The notes beneath the pieces are model-generated. The model searched no databases. It was given only the letters and a program-made list of their open reading frames with translations, and was not told the origin of the DNA. Below, piece after piece: positions 1 to 7,308 of a stretch of DNA of 64,000 nucleotides. The stretch is from Desulfosarcina alkanivorans (lineage in GTDB: Bacteria; Desulfobacterota; Desulfobacteria; Desulfobacterales; Desulfosarcinaceae): contig NZ_AP021874.1 in NCBI RefSeq assembly GCF_009688945.1, positions 2,542,001 to 2,606,000 on the forward strand. The letters run 5' to 3'. The number at the start of each line of letters is the position of its first letter. Position 1 is the first letter of the stretch. A program made the position numbers and the translations under genes.

Positions 1-439
1 GAAGTACATCCCCGGCCTCAGGCATCAATGCATATGGATTTTGGAACATGACAACGTCGGAAAGGTCGGGCATCGCAGGTTCCTGTTCGGGCGGGAAAAC
101 GGTTATGGTCTCCCCGATCAATGTGATGTTGCCGCTGATGCATAGATCCTGACGGGTGCTGAAAACAGAATAATCGAGGAACAGGTCCCCATTTACGAAA
201 ATATGGCAAGCGTCACCAGGGACCGTTGGGTCGGTAGTGTCCGGCACGCTGGAATCACCGTCGGTCAATACGAGGCCGTCTTCGAGGGTTGTCAGCCCAT
301 CACCGCCGGTCAAAATGATCCCGGTGCCGGACGTCGTCGACAAGTCGCCGGCATCGCCAATGGCCAGCATACCGGCTGTGGCTGGGGGAACAAAAAATAA
401 AAAAGCGACGACCATCAGGATGGTCCGGAGCGGTTTCAT
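1..439 (-). CDS. Secreted protein, N-terminal part (runs off the left edge)
   Basis: I read an open frame from an ATG at 439 to the window edge with no stop, giving at least 146 residues. It starts MKPLRTILMVVAFLFFVPPATAG, a good signal peptide with a likely cleavage after ATA. The mature part is rich in Gly, Asp and Thr, with two cysteines about 25 residues apart (DACHIF and DLCISG). The start lies one base after the stop of the STN-like gene, so the two are probably translationally coupled and this is the next gene of the same operon. I do not recognise the family; the beta-rich, low-complexity start would suit a surface adhesin. The C-terminus, and any sorting tail, is outside the window. 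Confidence 0.75.
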   Translation of the reverse strand, partial: MKPLRTILMVVAFLFFVPPATAGMLAIGDAGDLSTTSGTGIILTGGDGLTTLEDGLVLTDGDSSVPDTTDPTVPGDACHIFVNGDLFLDYSVFSTRQDLCISGNITLIGETITVFPPEQEPAMPDLSDVVMFQNPYALMPEAGDVL

Positions 440-440
440 G

Positions 441-1262
441 TCAATCATCCAACAATTCCAATCGTTCCTGAAGCCGTTCGAGTTCGTCGAAATGGCTGTA
501 GATGTATTTGGGGTCTTTGATCTGGCTCCAGCGGTCGTAAAACGCATCCGCCGCCCCGCTGTCGATCTCCTCCTGGATCCGGGCAATCTGATATTGCAGC
601 CGCTCCTGCTCACCGGCGGCAACGGAACGGTCAGGGTTCTCCACGATGGCGCCCTCCTGCCCGTCCGCCGCATCGGTTGCCGCCGATGCACCGACGGTGC
701 CGCTCTCCTGCGACAGCACTGAACCGCCTGAGAGGTGGTGGGGTTGCTGTGGACGGGCTGAGGTGGCGTCCCTCCCGTGAATACGGCCGGTCCCGCGCCG
801 GCCCCCTTGCGCCCGGGCCTGCTTCATGCGGGACGCGGGCCGGTCGTTTCCGGCGGCCACCGGCTTCATATCCGACGTCGGCAAGGATCGCCCCGAGGCC
901 ACAGAAGGGGTGACCGCCGCTCCCGGGTGCGGTTTTTCAAAACTGCTGTAGGAGTGCGACGGATCATTGAAAATGACCGCATAGCTGTATCCCTTGAGGA
1001 CCGATTTGAGGTTGTCCATGGGCGACCGGTTGGCGAGGTCGACAACAACACGCGCCGCCCCCAGTTCTGCGAGGATGGTGATATGGGCGTTCAGTTGGTC
1101 GGCAAGCAGATCGACCGCCCGGCCGATGGGCATGGACCGGGCCGATGGCGTGGCGGCAGGTCCGGGGAGCCCCCCGTCCACGGCCGCCGCACCCCCGGCG
1201 GGGACGAGCAGTACCAACAGGATCAGGGGCCAGCACCAGGTTGTCAACCGGACGGTCCTCAT
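441..1262 (-). CDS. Secreted protein with an STN-like (secretin/TonB short N-terminal) domain
   Basis: A 273-residue protein with a signal peptide (about residues 1-28, LLVLLVPAGGAAA). Residues about 44-100 resemble the STN fold found at the N-terminus of secretins and signalling TonB receptors: PIGRAVDLLADQLNAHITI, then VVVDLANRSPMDNLKSVLKGY. The middle (about 110-195) is low-complexity, rich in Gly, Arg and Ser. The C-terminus (about 205-273) is charged and probably alpha-helical or coiled coil. No barrel follows, so it is not itself a receptor or secretin. Its ATG overlaps the stop of the MauE-thioredoxin gene (ATGA). In a locus with TonB, ExbB and ExbD, an STN-bearing periplasmic protein could contact the energising complex; that is inference. 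Confidence 0.65.
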   Translation of the reverse strand: MRTVRLTTWCWPLILLVLLVPAGGAAAVDGGLPGPAATPSARSMPIGRAVDLLADQLNAHITILAELGAARVVVDLANRSPMDNLKSVLKGYSYAVIFNDPSHSYSSFEKPHPGAAVTPSVASGRSLPTSDMKPVAAGNDRPASRMKQARAQGGRRGTGRIHGRDATSARPQQPHHLSGGSVLSQESGTVGASAATDAADGQEGAIVENPDRSVAAGEQERLQYQIARIQEEIDSGAADAFYDRWSQIKDPKYIYSHFDELERLQERLELLDD

Positions 1263-2212
1263 GCGCCTTTCTCCTCTCTTTCAATAACGTCGACCAGCGC
1301 CCTTCGTTCCGGCACCTTATCCTGCCACCGTGCGAGGGTCCGGCCGTTCTGGATCAACAGGTATTGCGGCAGCGGATCATCCTTCATCAGGGCCAGCAGG
1401 CTTTTTTCGGTGACCGGCAGCACCGGATAAAAGGCGAAATTCTCCTCGACGAAGCGGTCGATCGCCGCCTGGTCATCGGCTGCCAGGGCATAGACCGTGA
1501 GGGCATTTCCGGCCTCGGCCACCATCTCATTGAGCAGGGGCACCGACTGGCGGCAATGCATGCAGTCGGTGGCCATCAGGGCCACCAGACAGGTGCCGGT
1601 GTTCAGGTCGACCTGTCCGCCGGACGGGGTTTGCAGGACCATGCCGGCCGCTTGGCCGGACGCCTGGGACGCCGACGCCGATTGGCGTGCTTGCAGGGTG
1701 CCAAGAGCCAGTGGCAGGGTCATGGCGATGACGGCGGTGGTGGCAACGGCCAGCGATTTCATCGGGTGCCGGTAGTAAATCGCCCGGTCCTTGAGCTTCC
1801 AGGCGGAGAAGGCGAAAACAAGCAGCAGGCCATCCTCGATCATCGCCTCCGTCGGGCTCCTGCGGGCGGCCGGGCCAAAGCAGCCGCAATCGGAGACACC
1901 GCCATGGACCATGGCCCAGGAGAGCGCCCCCATGAAGAACAGCAGGAGCAGGATGACCCCGGAAAGGGAGGCTTTAGGCCGCCAGTTGGCCACCAGGGCG
2001 GCCCCGAGGATCACTTCAACGACCACCATGAACCAGGCCGCGGCAACGGCCGGCCGGGCATCGTCGGGCAGGATGCCGTACTGCCGGATCTGCAGGGCGA
2101 ACTGGTCCAGGTCGACGCCTTTGAATGCGCCGGCCGCCAGCAGGATGGCGCCTAAAACAATGGTGATGAAGCGATAGCCCAGAAGGCGGGTGTCGGGTGC
2201 TGTCCGGTTCAT
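1259..2212 (-). CDS. MauE/DoxX-like membrane protein fused to a thioredoxin-like domain
   Basis: 317 residues. The first ~145 form a four-helix membrane domain like MauE/DoxX, with a conserved cysteine pair DCGCFG near residues 105-110. After a fifth membrane segment (about 148-168), a thioredoxin-like domain faces the periplasm with a CxxC active site in TDCMHC near residue 215 and a cis-Pro-like DPLPQYLLI near residue 285. MauE-type proteins are known to support disulfide formation in exported proteins; the fusion resembles VKOR- or ScsB-type redox relays. GAGGA lies a few bases upstream of the ATG, seven bases after the preceding gene. It may serve the cysteine-containing exported proteins of this operon. 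Confidence 0.8.
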   Translation of the reverse strand: MNRTAPDTRLLGYRFITIVLGAILLAAGAFKGVDLDQFALQIRQYGILPDDARPAVAAAWFMVVVEVILGAALVANWRPKASLSGVILLLLFFMGALSWAMVHGGVSDCGCFGPAARRSPTEAMIEDGLLLVFAFSAWKLKDRAIYYRHPMKSLAVATTAVIAMTLPLALGTLQARQSASASQASGQAAGMVLQTPSGGQVDLNTGTCLVALMATDCMHCRQSVPLLNEMVAEAGNALTVYALAADDQAAIDRFVEENFAFYPVLPVTEKSLLALMKDDPLPQYLLIQNGRTLARWQDKVPERRALVDVIEREEKGA

Positions 2213-2219
2213 GATACGA

Positions 2220-2924
2220 TTATTCCTCGTCCCGAAGGGTGTGGTCGTCGATGTTGTCCAGGTAGCCCTGGATCAACTGCTCCAGTTCCACTTTCTTGAT
2301 CTGGGTGAACGGTTCGGTGTGCAGGATGGTGTTGGCGAACACCCCGTCTTCGTCATACCGGACGAGGATCGACTGGGCGGTCGCAGCCATCTGGCGGTTC
2401 TCGTCCAGGTAGCGGTCCCGGGTCCGCGTGGCGAATTGAAGATCGGATTCCAGCTGCCGGGTATTTTCCGTCATCGCCGCGATGGCGGCGTCGCGCTCAC
2501 TGATGGTTGCCCTGGCCTGGCGGTGGGCGTCGGTCAATTTGGCATGGCTTTCCTTCCATTGGGCGATCGCCTCATCTTTTTTGGCCAGGCGGCCCTCAAG
2601 GGCCCGTATCTTCCCGGCGTTTTTCTTCTCCAGGGCGGCCATTTCGGCAACCTGCGCGGCCACCTGTTCGGCCAGGGCTTCGGCCTTCATTTCCGCCTGC
2701 CGCTTCAATCCCTCAACGGTCAGCCTGGCCCGCTGAAAGGCGGCGGCCTGGGCCTTCTGCTCGGCGTATTTGCGCTGCAGCAGCTCGGCCCGGTGGGCCG
2801 TCTTTTCAAGGTCCTGCCCCAGCGCCGCGTGTGCCTTGCCCAACGCATTCAGGCGATAGCCAAGGTAGCCGCTCAAACCGACGCTAAGAAAAAGCACCAG
2901 GCCGATGATGATCTTCTTACCCAA
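2220..2924 (-). CDS. Membrane-anchored coiled-coil protein
   Basis: About 234 residues from a proposed TTG start, which has AAGGTG five bases upstream and lies 19 bases after the porin stop. Upstream ATGs would overlap the porin gene and add a non-hydrophobic leader. A single membrane segment (KIIIGLVLFLSVGLSGYLGY) at residues 3-22 is followed by about 150 residues of continuous Ala/Glu/Lys/Gln-rich heptads (coiled coil). The last ~50 residues (SILVRYDEDGVFANTILHTEPFTQIKKVELEQLIQGYLDNID) form a compact conserved-looking tail. It is not a recognised family. The topology, inner-membrane anchor plus long periplasmic rod, resembles adaptors that span from an inner-membrane machine to the outer membrane. 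Confidence 0.75.
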   Translation of the reverse strand: MGKKIIIGLVLFLSVGLSGYLGYRLNALGKAHAALGQDLEKTAHRAELLQRKYAEQKAQAAAFQRARLTVEGLKRQAEMKAEALAEQVAAQVAEMAALEKKNAGKIRALEGRLAKKDEAIAQWKESHAKLTDAHRQARATISERDAAIAAMTENTRQLESDLQFATRTRDRYLDENRQMAATAQSILVRYDEDGVFANTILHTEPFTQIKKVELEQLIQGYLDNIDDHTLRDEE

Positions 2925-2943
2925 TGGTGCACCTTTATAATCG

Positions 2944-4623
2944 TTAGAAGCGGGCATTGACATCCACCTGCAACGTATCCACCCCAAACTGCGGCCCTTC
3001 GATCTCATCCGAAGAGAGCCACCGGGTGGTCAGCCAGACGTTGCGGTACAGGCCGTACTCCCCCTTAAGGATCCAGCCTTTGGCGTTGGTGCCGCCCAGG
3101 TGGAAATCGGAATCCGTGAATGCGTCCAGCACCGCATCCGCGCCCAGGTACTTGTATTTCAGGCCCACGTTCCATTCCCCATGATTGGTGATCACGGGGT
3201 AGCCGATGGTGGCGCCCACCATGTAGCCGTCCGTGTCCTCCACCGGGTTGTCATTCCCGGTGACCTCGGCAACGTGGTCCCGGTCAAATCCGAGATTCTT
3301 GACATACTGGGCTTCAAGAATCATTTGCACCGGATAGAAAATACCCAAATTGGCGTTAAAATATATATCCAGGATATCGTAATCGGTTGCCAGCGCAGAT
3401 TTAAGAGAACCGGTCGGATCGATATCCATCAAGGTGTTTCCCATCTGCATGAAGATCGGCGCGGTAAAATCATAATAATTGGGACGATCAATATCGTTCT
3501 GGATGCCTTCGATATTCTGGTAATCATAGTAGGCTGTGCTCAAGGTAAACAGCATGTCGTAGCTGGGCCTGTATTCAAAACCGACCTGCCCCCCCCAGAA
3601 CCATTTGTCCCGGCTCTGCAATTCTTCCTCTTGAAGGGGAAAAATGCCGGCGGTGAAAAACAGGTTGAACGGCTGCATCTGCTCCGTATCGGTCTCGTAG
3701 CCGACGGCGGCGCCCTCGAAGTTCAGATCGGAATCCCACACCAGATCGCTGGAGAACCACGGGTTGGCAAACCGGCCGCCCACGAGGCTGACCTGGGGCA
3801 TGCGGTCCCACACCGGATCGATGGGGTGCCACTTCCACTTAAGGTAGGCGCGATCGAAGACAAAACTGTCGCGGTTCATGTAATCGCCCATGGTTTCGTT
3901 GGTGGAAACCGGCTCTTCTTCATTTCCGGTGGTCATGCGGAAGCCGGCCTCCACCTTGCCGATGTTGGTCTCCCGGAAGTCCAGCAATTTGGCCTTCATT
4001 CCCAGGCGTGCACGATAGCGGAAACGATGGCGATCCGTGTTGTTATACTTCACATCGTCATCCCCGGGGTTGTCCGGGTCGGAAATGGAATCGTTATTCA
4101 ACAAGATATCGTTCCCTTCAGCAAAATAATCGCCCTGGTAGCGAAGTCGGACGTCGCCGCTGAGGGTAATCCGCTGAGCCCATTCGGATTTGATGGCCTT
4201 GTCCATCAGCGGGTCCAGGGTGTTGGCCTGCATGTCGTCGATGCGCCGCACCAGCAGCCGCTGGTCGTTTATCGTCGCGTCGCTGGTTCGTCGGGTATCC
4301 TCCCGCAGGGCCTTCACATCCGCCCTGGTGGCCGGCTCCGGCCGGGTGTCGGCGGCAACCGGGATTGCGGCCCCGCCGGCGTCCGGAGTCTCCGCCGGTG
4401 GCGTCGTTTCGGCGACTTCCTTCGCTGGTTGTCCGCTGACCCGTTCCATGAAGGCCGCGGCCTCGTCGCCGGTGATGATGCCCTTGTCCTCCAGCAGTTC
4501 GATAATCGCCCGGGTCTGGTCGTCGGACAGGCCGGGAGAGGGGTCGCCGGCAAAAAGGGACCCCGCCGAGGAAAATATTAAAATGCCGGCCATCAACACG
4601 GCCACTCCGTTTCGCATGTGCAT
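2944..4623 (-). CDS. Putative porin with N-terminal coiled-coil segment
   Basis: About 559 residues from the ATG at 4623, chosen because GGGAG lies six bases upstream; an earlier ATG at 4641 lacks this. It has a signal peptide (to about residue 26, GSLFAG), a short helical region LSDDQTRAIIELLEDKGIITGDEAAAF, a Pro/Ala linker and a helix (ADVKALREDTRRTSDATIN...RRIDDMQ) likely to trimerise. A beta-barrel of about 400 residues follows, with alternating aromatic strands and the C-terminal Phe (DVNARF) needed for Bam-dependent insertion. It matches the general plan of the bacterial putative-porin family (Porin_5-like). It lies directly downstream of the TonB-like gene and could be a TonB-driven or passive outer-membrane channel of this locus. 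Confidence 0.8.
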   Translation of the reverse strand: MHMRNGVAVLMAGILIFSSAGSLFAGDPSPGLSDDQTRAIIELLEDKGIITGDEAAAFMERVSGQPAKEVAETTPPAETPDAGGAAIPVAADTRPEPATRADVKALREDTRRTSDATINDQRLLVRRIDDMQANTLDPLMDKAIKSEWAQRITLSGDVRLRYQGDYFAEGNDILLNNDSISDPDNPGDDDVKYNNTDRHRFRYRARLGMKAKLLDFRETNIGKVEAGFRMTTGNEEEPVSTNETMGDYMNRDSFVFDRAYLKWKWHPIDPVWDRMPQVSLVGGRFANPWFSSDLVWDSDLNFEGAAVGYETDTEQMQPFNLFFTAGIFPLQEEELQSRDKWFWGGQVGFEYRPSYDMLFTLSTAYYDYQNIEGIQNDIDRPNYYDFTAPIFMQMGNTLMDIDPTGSLKSALATDYDILDIYFNANLGIFYPVQMILEAQYVKNLGFDRDHVAEVTGNDNPVEDTDGYMVGATIGYPVITNHGEWNVGLKYKYLGADAVLDAFTDSDFHLGGTNAKGWILKGEYGLYRNVWLTTRWLSSDEIEGPQFGVDTLQVDVNARF

Positions 4624-4791
4624 GTAACACTCCCGCTTCAATTGAGTTTGTCTTGTTTTGTTTTTTGGATATCGTCCGAATGTTGAAAACGTCTGCGGAT
4701 CTCGTGCGCAACCGGTCGGGGAAATGGCCCTGGCTGGTCCACGCCCGGTCCGACGACAGCCAGGCAGGTAAAACCCGTCAGGCGCGTCCGT

Positions 4792-5490
4792 CTACCCCTT
4801 TGCAGAGATCTTGAGTTTGATAATCCGTGGCATGCCCCGGGGAGGCGGTTCGCTGATCGTGGCCAGCTTCAATGCATTGACCACCGCGTCGTCCATCAAG
4901 GGGTTTCCGGAGGACCGGGAAATATCGAAATTGACGATCTTGCCGAGATCATCGAGGGTGATTTGGACCTGCGTCTTGAGATTGCCGTCGGGGATGCCCC
5001 CGTTCTCTTCCATGTGGCGGTTCATCCGCTTGCGCAGCTCCTCCTGGATAATGCGGGTATACCAGCCGTAGCGGCGCATCATGGATGCATCACTGAGCGT
5101 ACCGCCGATCAGCGCCCGCCCCCCTTTCCTGGCCTTGAGCCCGAAGCCGTCCGAACCGGCCGTGCCGTCGGCATCCAGGCCCAGGTCCTCGCCGGGCGGG
5201 GTATCGTCTTCAGCCATGTCGTCTGCGGGTTCAGGCGGCGTCTCCTCCGGCTCAGGCTCGATCATCTCCTCTTTTTTCTTGATTTCCGGCTCCGGGGGTT
5301 TTTCCTTTATTTTGGGCGGCGGCGGCGGCTTGACGACGGTCACCATCTGAATCCGGCGCTTGCGGCGCTGGGAGTCGTCCTTCAACAGGTACTTGAGAGC
5401 GAAGACGGCGCCGGCGACAAACAACACCACCAGGCAGGCGGCCACGCCACCGATGATGAACCTGGTTTTTCCTTTTTTATGCTTACCCAT
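4792..5490 (-). CDS. TonB-like energy transducer
   Basis: 232 residues. The N-terminal anchor GGVAACLVVLFVAGAVFAL spans residues about 13-33. The periplasmic linker is rich in Pro, Glu and Lys (VVKPPPPPKIKEKPPEPEIKKKEEMIEPEPEETPPEP, residues ~50-90). The C-terminal domain (about 135-232) has the TonB-family pattern: VQITLDDLGKIVNFDISRSSGNPLMDDAVVNAL, then a Pro-rich IS-EPPPRG turn. It is the usual size for TonB. With ExbD (6901-7308) and the ExbB-fusion (7309-9099) encoded nearby, a complete ExbB-ExbD-TonB motor can be assembled from this operon. Its outer-membrane partner is not obvious; no plug-barrel receptor is in the window. Confidence 0.88.
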   Translation of the reverse strand: MGKHKKGKTRFIIGGVAACLVVLFVAGAVFALKYLLKDDSQRRKRRIQMVTVVKPPPPPKIKEKPPEPEIKKKEEMIEPEPEETPPEPADDMAEDDTPPGEDLGLDADGTAGSDGFGLKARKGGRALIGGTLSDASMMRRYGWYTRIIQEELRKRMNRHMEENGGIPDGNLKTQVQITLDDLGKIVNFDISRSSGNPLMDDAVVNALKLATISEPPPRGMPRIIKLKISAKG

Positions 5491-5712
5491 GATTGGTTTC
5501 TTTTCTCGCGTGCTAAAACGGTGCAGTGGTTATTTACTGATTATCGCCATCTACATCCGCAATGTTTGAAATATATTAGCGACGAATAAAAATCGTTGCA
5601 CAACGGAGGTTCTTGGCGACGCATCGTGACGACCAGGAGGGAAAAGAGGTGAAAAAAACTTGCGCCTGGCTCCGGCACCTGTAAAGCATTAATCAGACCA
5701 AAACGCTTGTCC
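5491..5712. other. Spacer between exosortase and TonB-like genes
   Basis: 222 bases without a convincing gene on either strand and no clear terminator. It could hold a secondary promoter for the TonB-like gene, but I see no decisive motif. Confidence 0.4.
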
Positions 5713-6723
5713 TCAGCCAGCAGGCTCCCGCTGCCCCCGGACGTTGACCAGAAACCCCAGGGCGACGGCCAGGGGAAGCGCGCGGACGCAGATATTGTAA
5801 ACCAGTTGGGACAGAGGAGCCAGCCATTCGAACCCGAACGCCGTGATCCATACATTGCACAGCCGGAAAGCCGCCTGAAACAGGGTCAGGGCCACCAGGC
5901 CAAGGGCCAGCCATCGCAGGCGCATGACCGGGCCGGCGCCCCTGACCGCCATCAGCAGGCCGCCCAGGGCGATCAGGCTGAAGGTCTGGTAGTAGAGATG
6001 GTGGGTCCGGGGGATCACCAGCTGGAGGCCGTTCAAGCGAAAGAACGCGCCGATGAGGGTGTCGATGGCACCGACATACAGACGGTTGAGGTGTATCCAG
6101 AAAAGAAACGGCAGGCTGGAAAAAATCAAAAACCGCAGGCAGAAAGCAGCCGGTCCGTTCAGGCGGTCCGCATGGGATTGCCATCGGCACCACAGCAGGC
6201 AGACGGCGATGGTCGCCACCAGCATGCCCAGCTGGCCGAAGTAGACATGGGCCGTTTCGAACCAGTCAGGAAACTGCCGGCCGACCAGGGTGACCGCGGC
6301 AATCCGGATGATGTTGACGGTAAACAGCAGGACCGTCCCCGCTGCCCATCCGATCCATTTCCCGGCACGGGGCGCCGGAAAGGCTGCGGTAAAGGCGGCG
6401 TACAGGACCATGAGCTGGACGGCCGAACATTCGGCGATCACATTGACGCTGAAGCCGCCGGTGCTGATGCGGGTGCCCCGCACCACCGGTTCCAGACCCG
6501 TCAACCGGATCAGGTCGCCGACCAGAAGGGCGGTGAGCCGGTTGAGCGGCTGGAAAACGGTTTCGGGAACCAGACTGACGGCAAGTATGCCAACCACGGT
6601 GGCCAGCAGGAATTTTCGGGTGAACGGCAGCAACAGGGACCGCCGCCCGACGGCCCGGCGGCCGGCACCCGCCGACACCTGACGTTCTGCCCTCCTGATG
6701 CCTTTTGCCCGTTTTGCCCGCAT
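5713..6723 (-). CDS. Exosortase/archaeosortase-family transpeptidase (not XrtD)
   Basis: 336 residues with about eight membrane segments. The catalytic triad of the family is present: Cys in NVIAECSAVQLMVLYAAF (about residue 118), Arg in FTVNIIRIA (about residue 156) and His in WFETAHVYFGQ (about residue 178). Exosortases are membrane cysteine transpeptidases that cleave C-terminal sorting tails and are thought to attach proteins to the surface matrix. The single domain followed by extra helices, without EpsI, resembles short exosortases such as XrtH rather than XrtD. I cannot assign the subtype. None of the complete proteins of this operon carries a classical sorting tail. It follows ExbD, with a MITE-like insertion between. 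The ATG at 6723 has only a weak ribosome site, so a later start is possible. Confidence 0.8.
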   Translation of the reverse strand: MRAKRAKGIRRAERQVSAGAGRRAVGRRSLLLPFTRKFLLATVVGILAVSLVPETVFQPLNRLTALLVGDLIRLTGLEPVVRGTRISTGGFSVNVIAECSAVQLMVLYAAFTAAFPAPRAGKWIGWAAGTVLLFTVNIIRIAAVTLVGRQFPDWFETAHVYFGQLGMLVATIAVCLLWCRWQSHADRLNGPAAFCLRFLIFSSLPFLFWIHLNRLYVGAIDTLIGAFFRLNGLQLVIPRTHHLYYQTFSLIALGGLLMAVRGAGPVMRLRWLALGLVALTLFQAAFRLCNVWITAFGFEWLAPLSQLVYNICVRALPLAVALGFLVNVRGQREPAG

Positions 6724-6760
6724 GATGGTTCAGTACTCAGGTATGAGCTCCCCACTATTT

Positions 6761-6903
6761 TAGTGTTCGTCCAGAAATAGGCAAATTTGGCCGAGATCAA
6801 GGCGCGCGAAAAATTTTACCGCAGGCATAGGGTTGATCCCGAGGATAAAATGTTGAGCGCAACGCAGATATCGGGCAAATTGGCCATTTATGGATAGGCA
6901 CTA
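6761..6903. mobile_element. MITE-like element with TAGTG-ended inverted repeats
   Basis: About 143 bp bounded by imperfect ~37-bp terminal inverted repeats. The left end begins TAGTGTTCGTCCAGAAAT; the reverse complement of the right end begins TAGTGCCTATCCATAAAT. Both then share AATTTG, CCGA and ATC. TTT flanks both ends, which may be a target duplication. It has no coding capacity. The right-hand terminal base triplet supplies the TAG stop codon of exbD (6901-6903). Confidence 0.75.
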
Positions 6904-7308
6904 TTTAACCAGTTTCTGGGTCACCAGCCCCATCTGGGTGATCTCCAGTTCCTGCATCAGGTCCAGCACCGCCACCACCCGTTCGTAGTAGATTTTGGCA
7001 TCCCCTTTGATGACCACGGGGAAATCGGGGTCCACCGCCTTGAACTGGCGCAGGCGCGTCTCCAGCTCGGCGATGGTCACCGGATAGGCGTCCAGGTAGA
7101 GCTGGCCGTTGGCGTGGATGGTGATGGCCTTGGTCTTGGGTTTGACCAGGCTGGGCGTGTTGCTGGCTTTGGGCAGATTGACTTTTATGCCCTGAACCGA
7201 TGCGGTCACGGCGATGATGAACACCACCAGCAACGTCCAGGCAACGTCAAGCAAAGGGGTAACGTTGATTTCATCAAACCCCTTCATCTCATACAGGTCA
7301 CGTCGCAT
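6901..7308 (-). CDS. exbD: ExbD/TolR-family proton-channel subunit
   Basis: 135 residues. The N-terminus has the family signature DEINVTPLLDVAWTLLVVFIIAV, with the proton-path Asp at residue 21 inside the single membrane helix. The periplasmic domain (about 45-135) has the usual KAITIHANGQLYLDAYPVTIAELETRL and DAKIYYERVVAVLDLMQELEI pattern. The length is typical. The ATG follows the TAA stop of the ExbB-fusion gene with no gap, so the two are coupled and presumably form one complex. The stop codon lies in the terminal repeat of a MITE-like element, so the last residues may have been altered by the insertion. Confidence 0.93.
   Translation of the reverse strand: MRRDLYEMKGFDEINVTPLLDVAWTLLVVFIIAVTASVQGIKVNLPKASNTPSLVKPKTKAITIHANGQLYLDAYPVTIAELETRLRQFKAVDPDFPVVIKGDAKIYYERVVAVLDLMQELEITQMGLVTQKLVK

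Noticed and set aside
3100-4581. 493-codon plus-strand frame opposite the porin
   Set aside because: Long only because of high GC and the porin's codon use; its composition is not protein-like and the minus frame has a signal peptide and barrel pattern.
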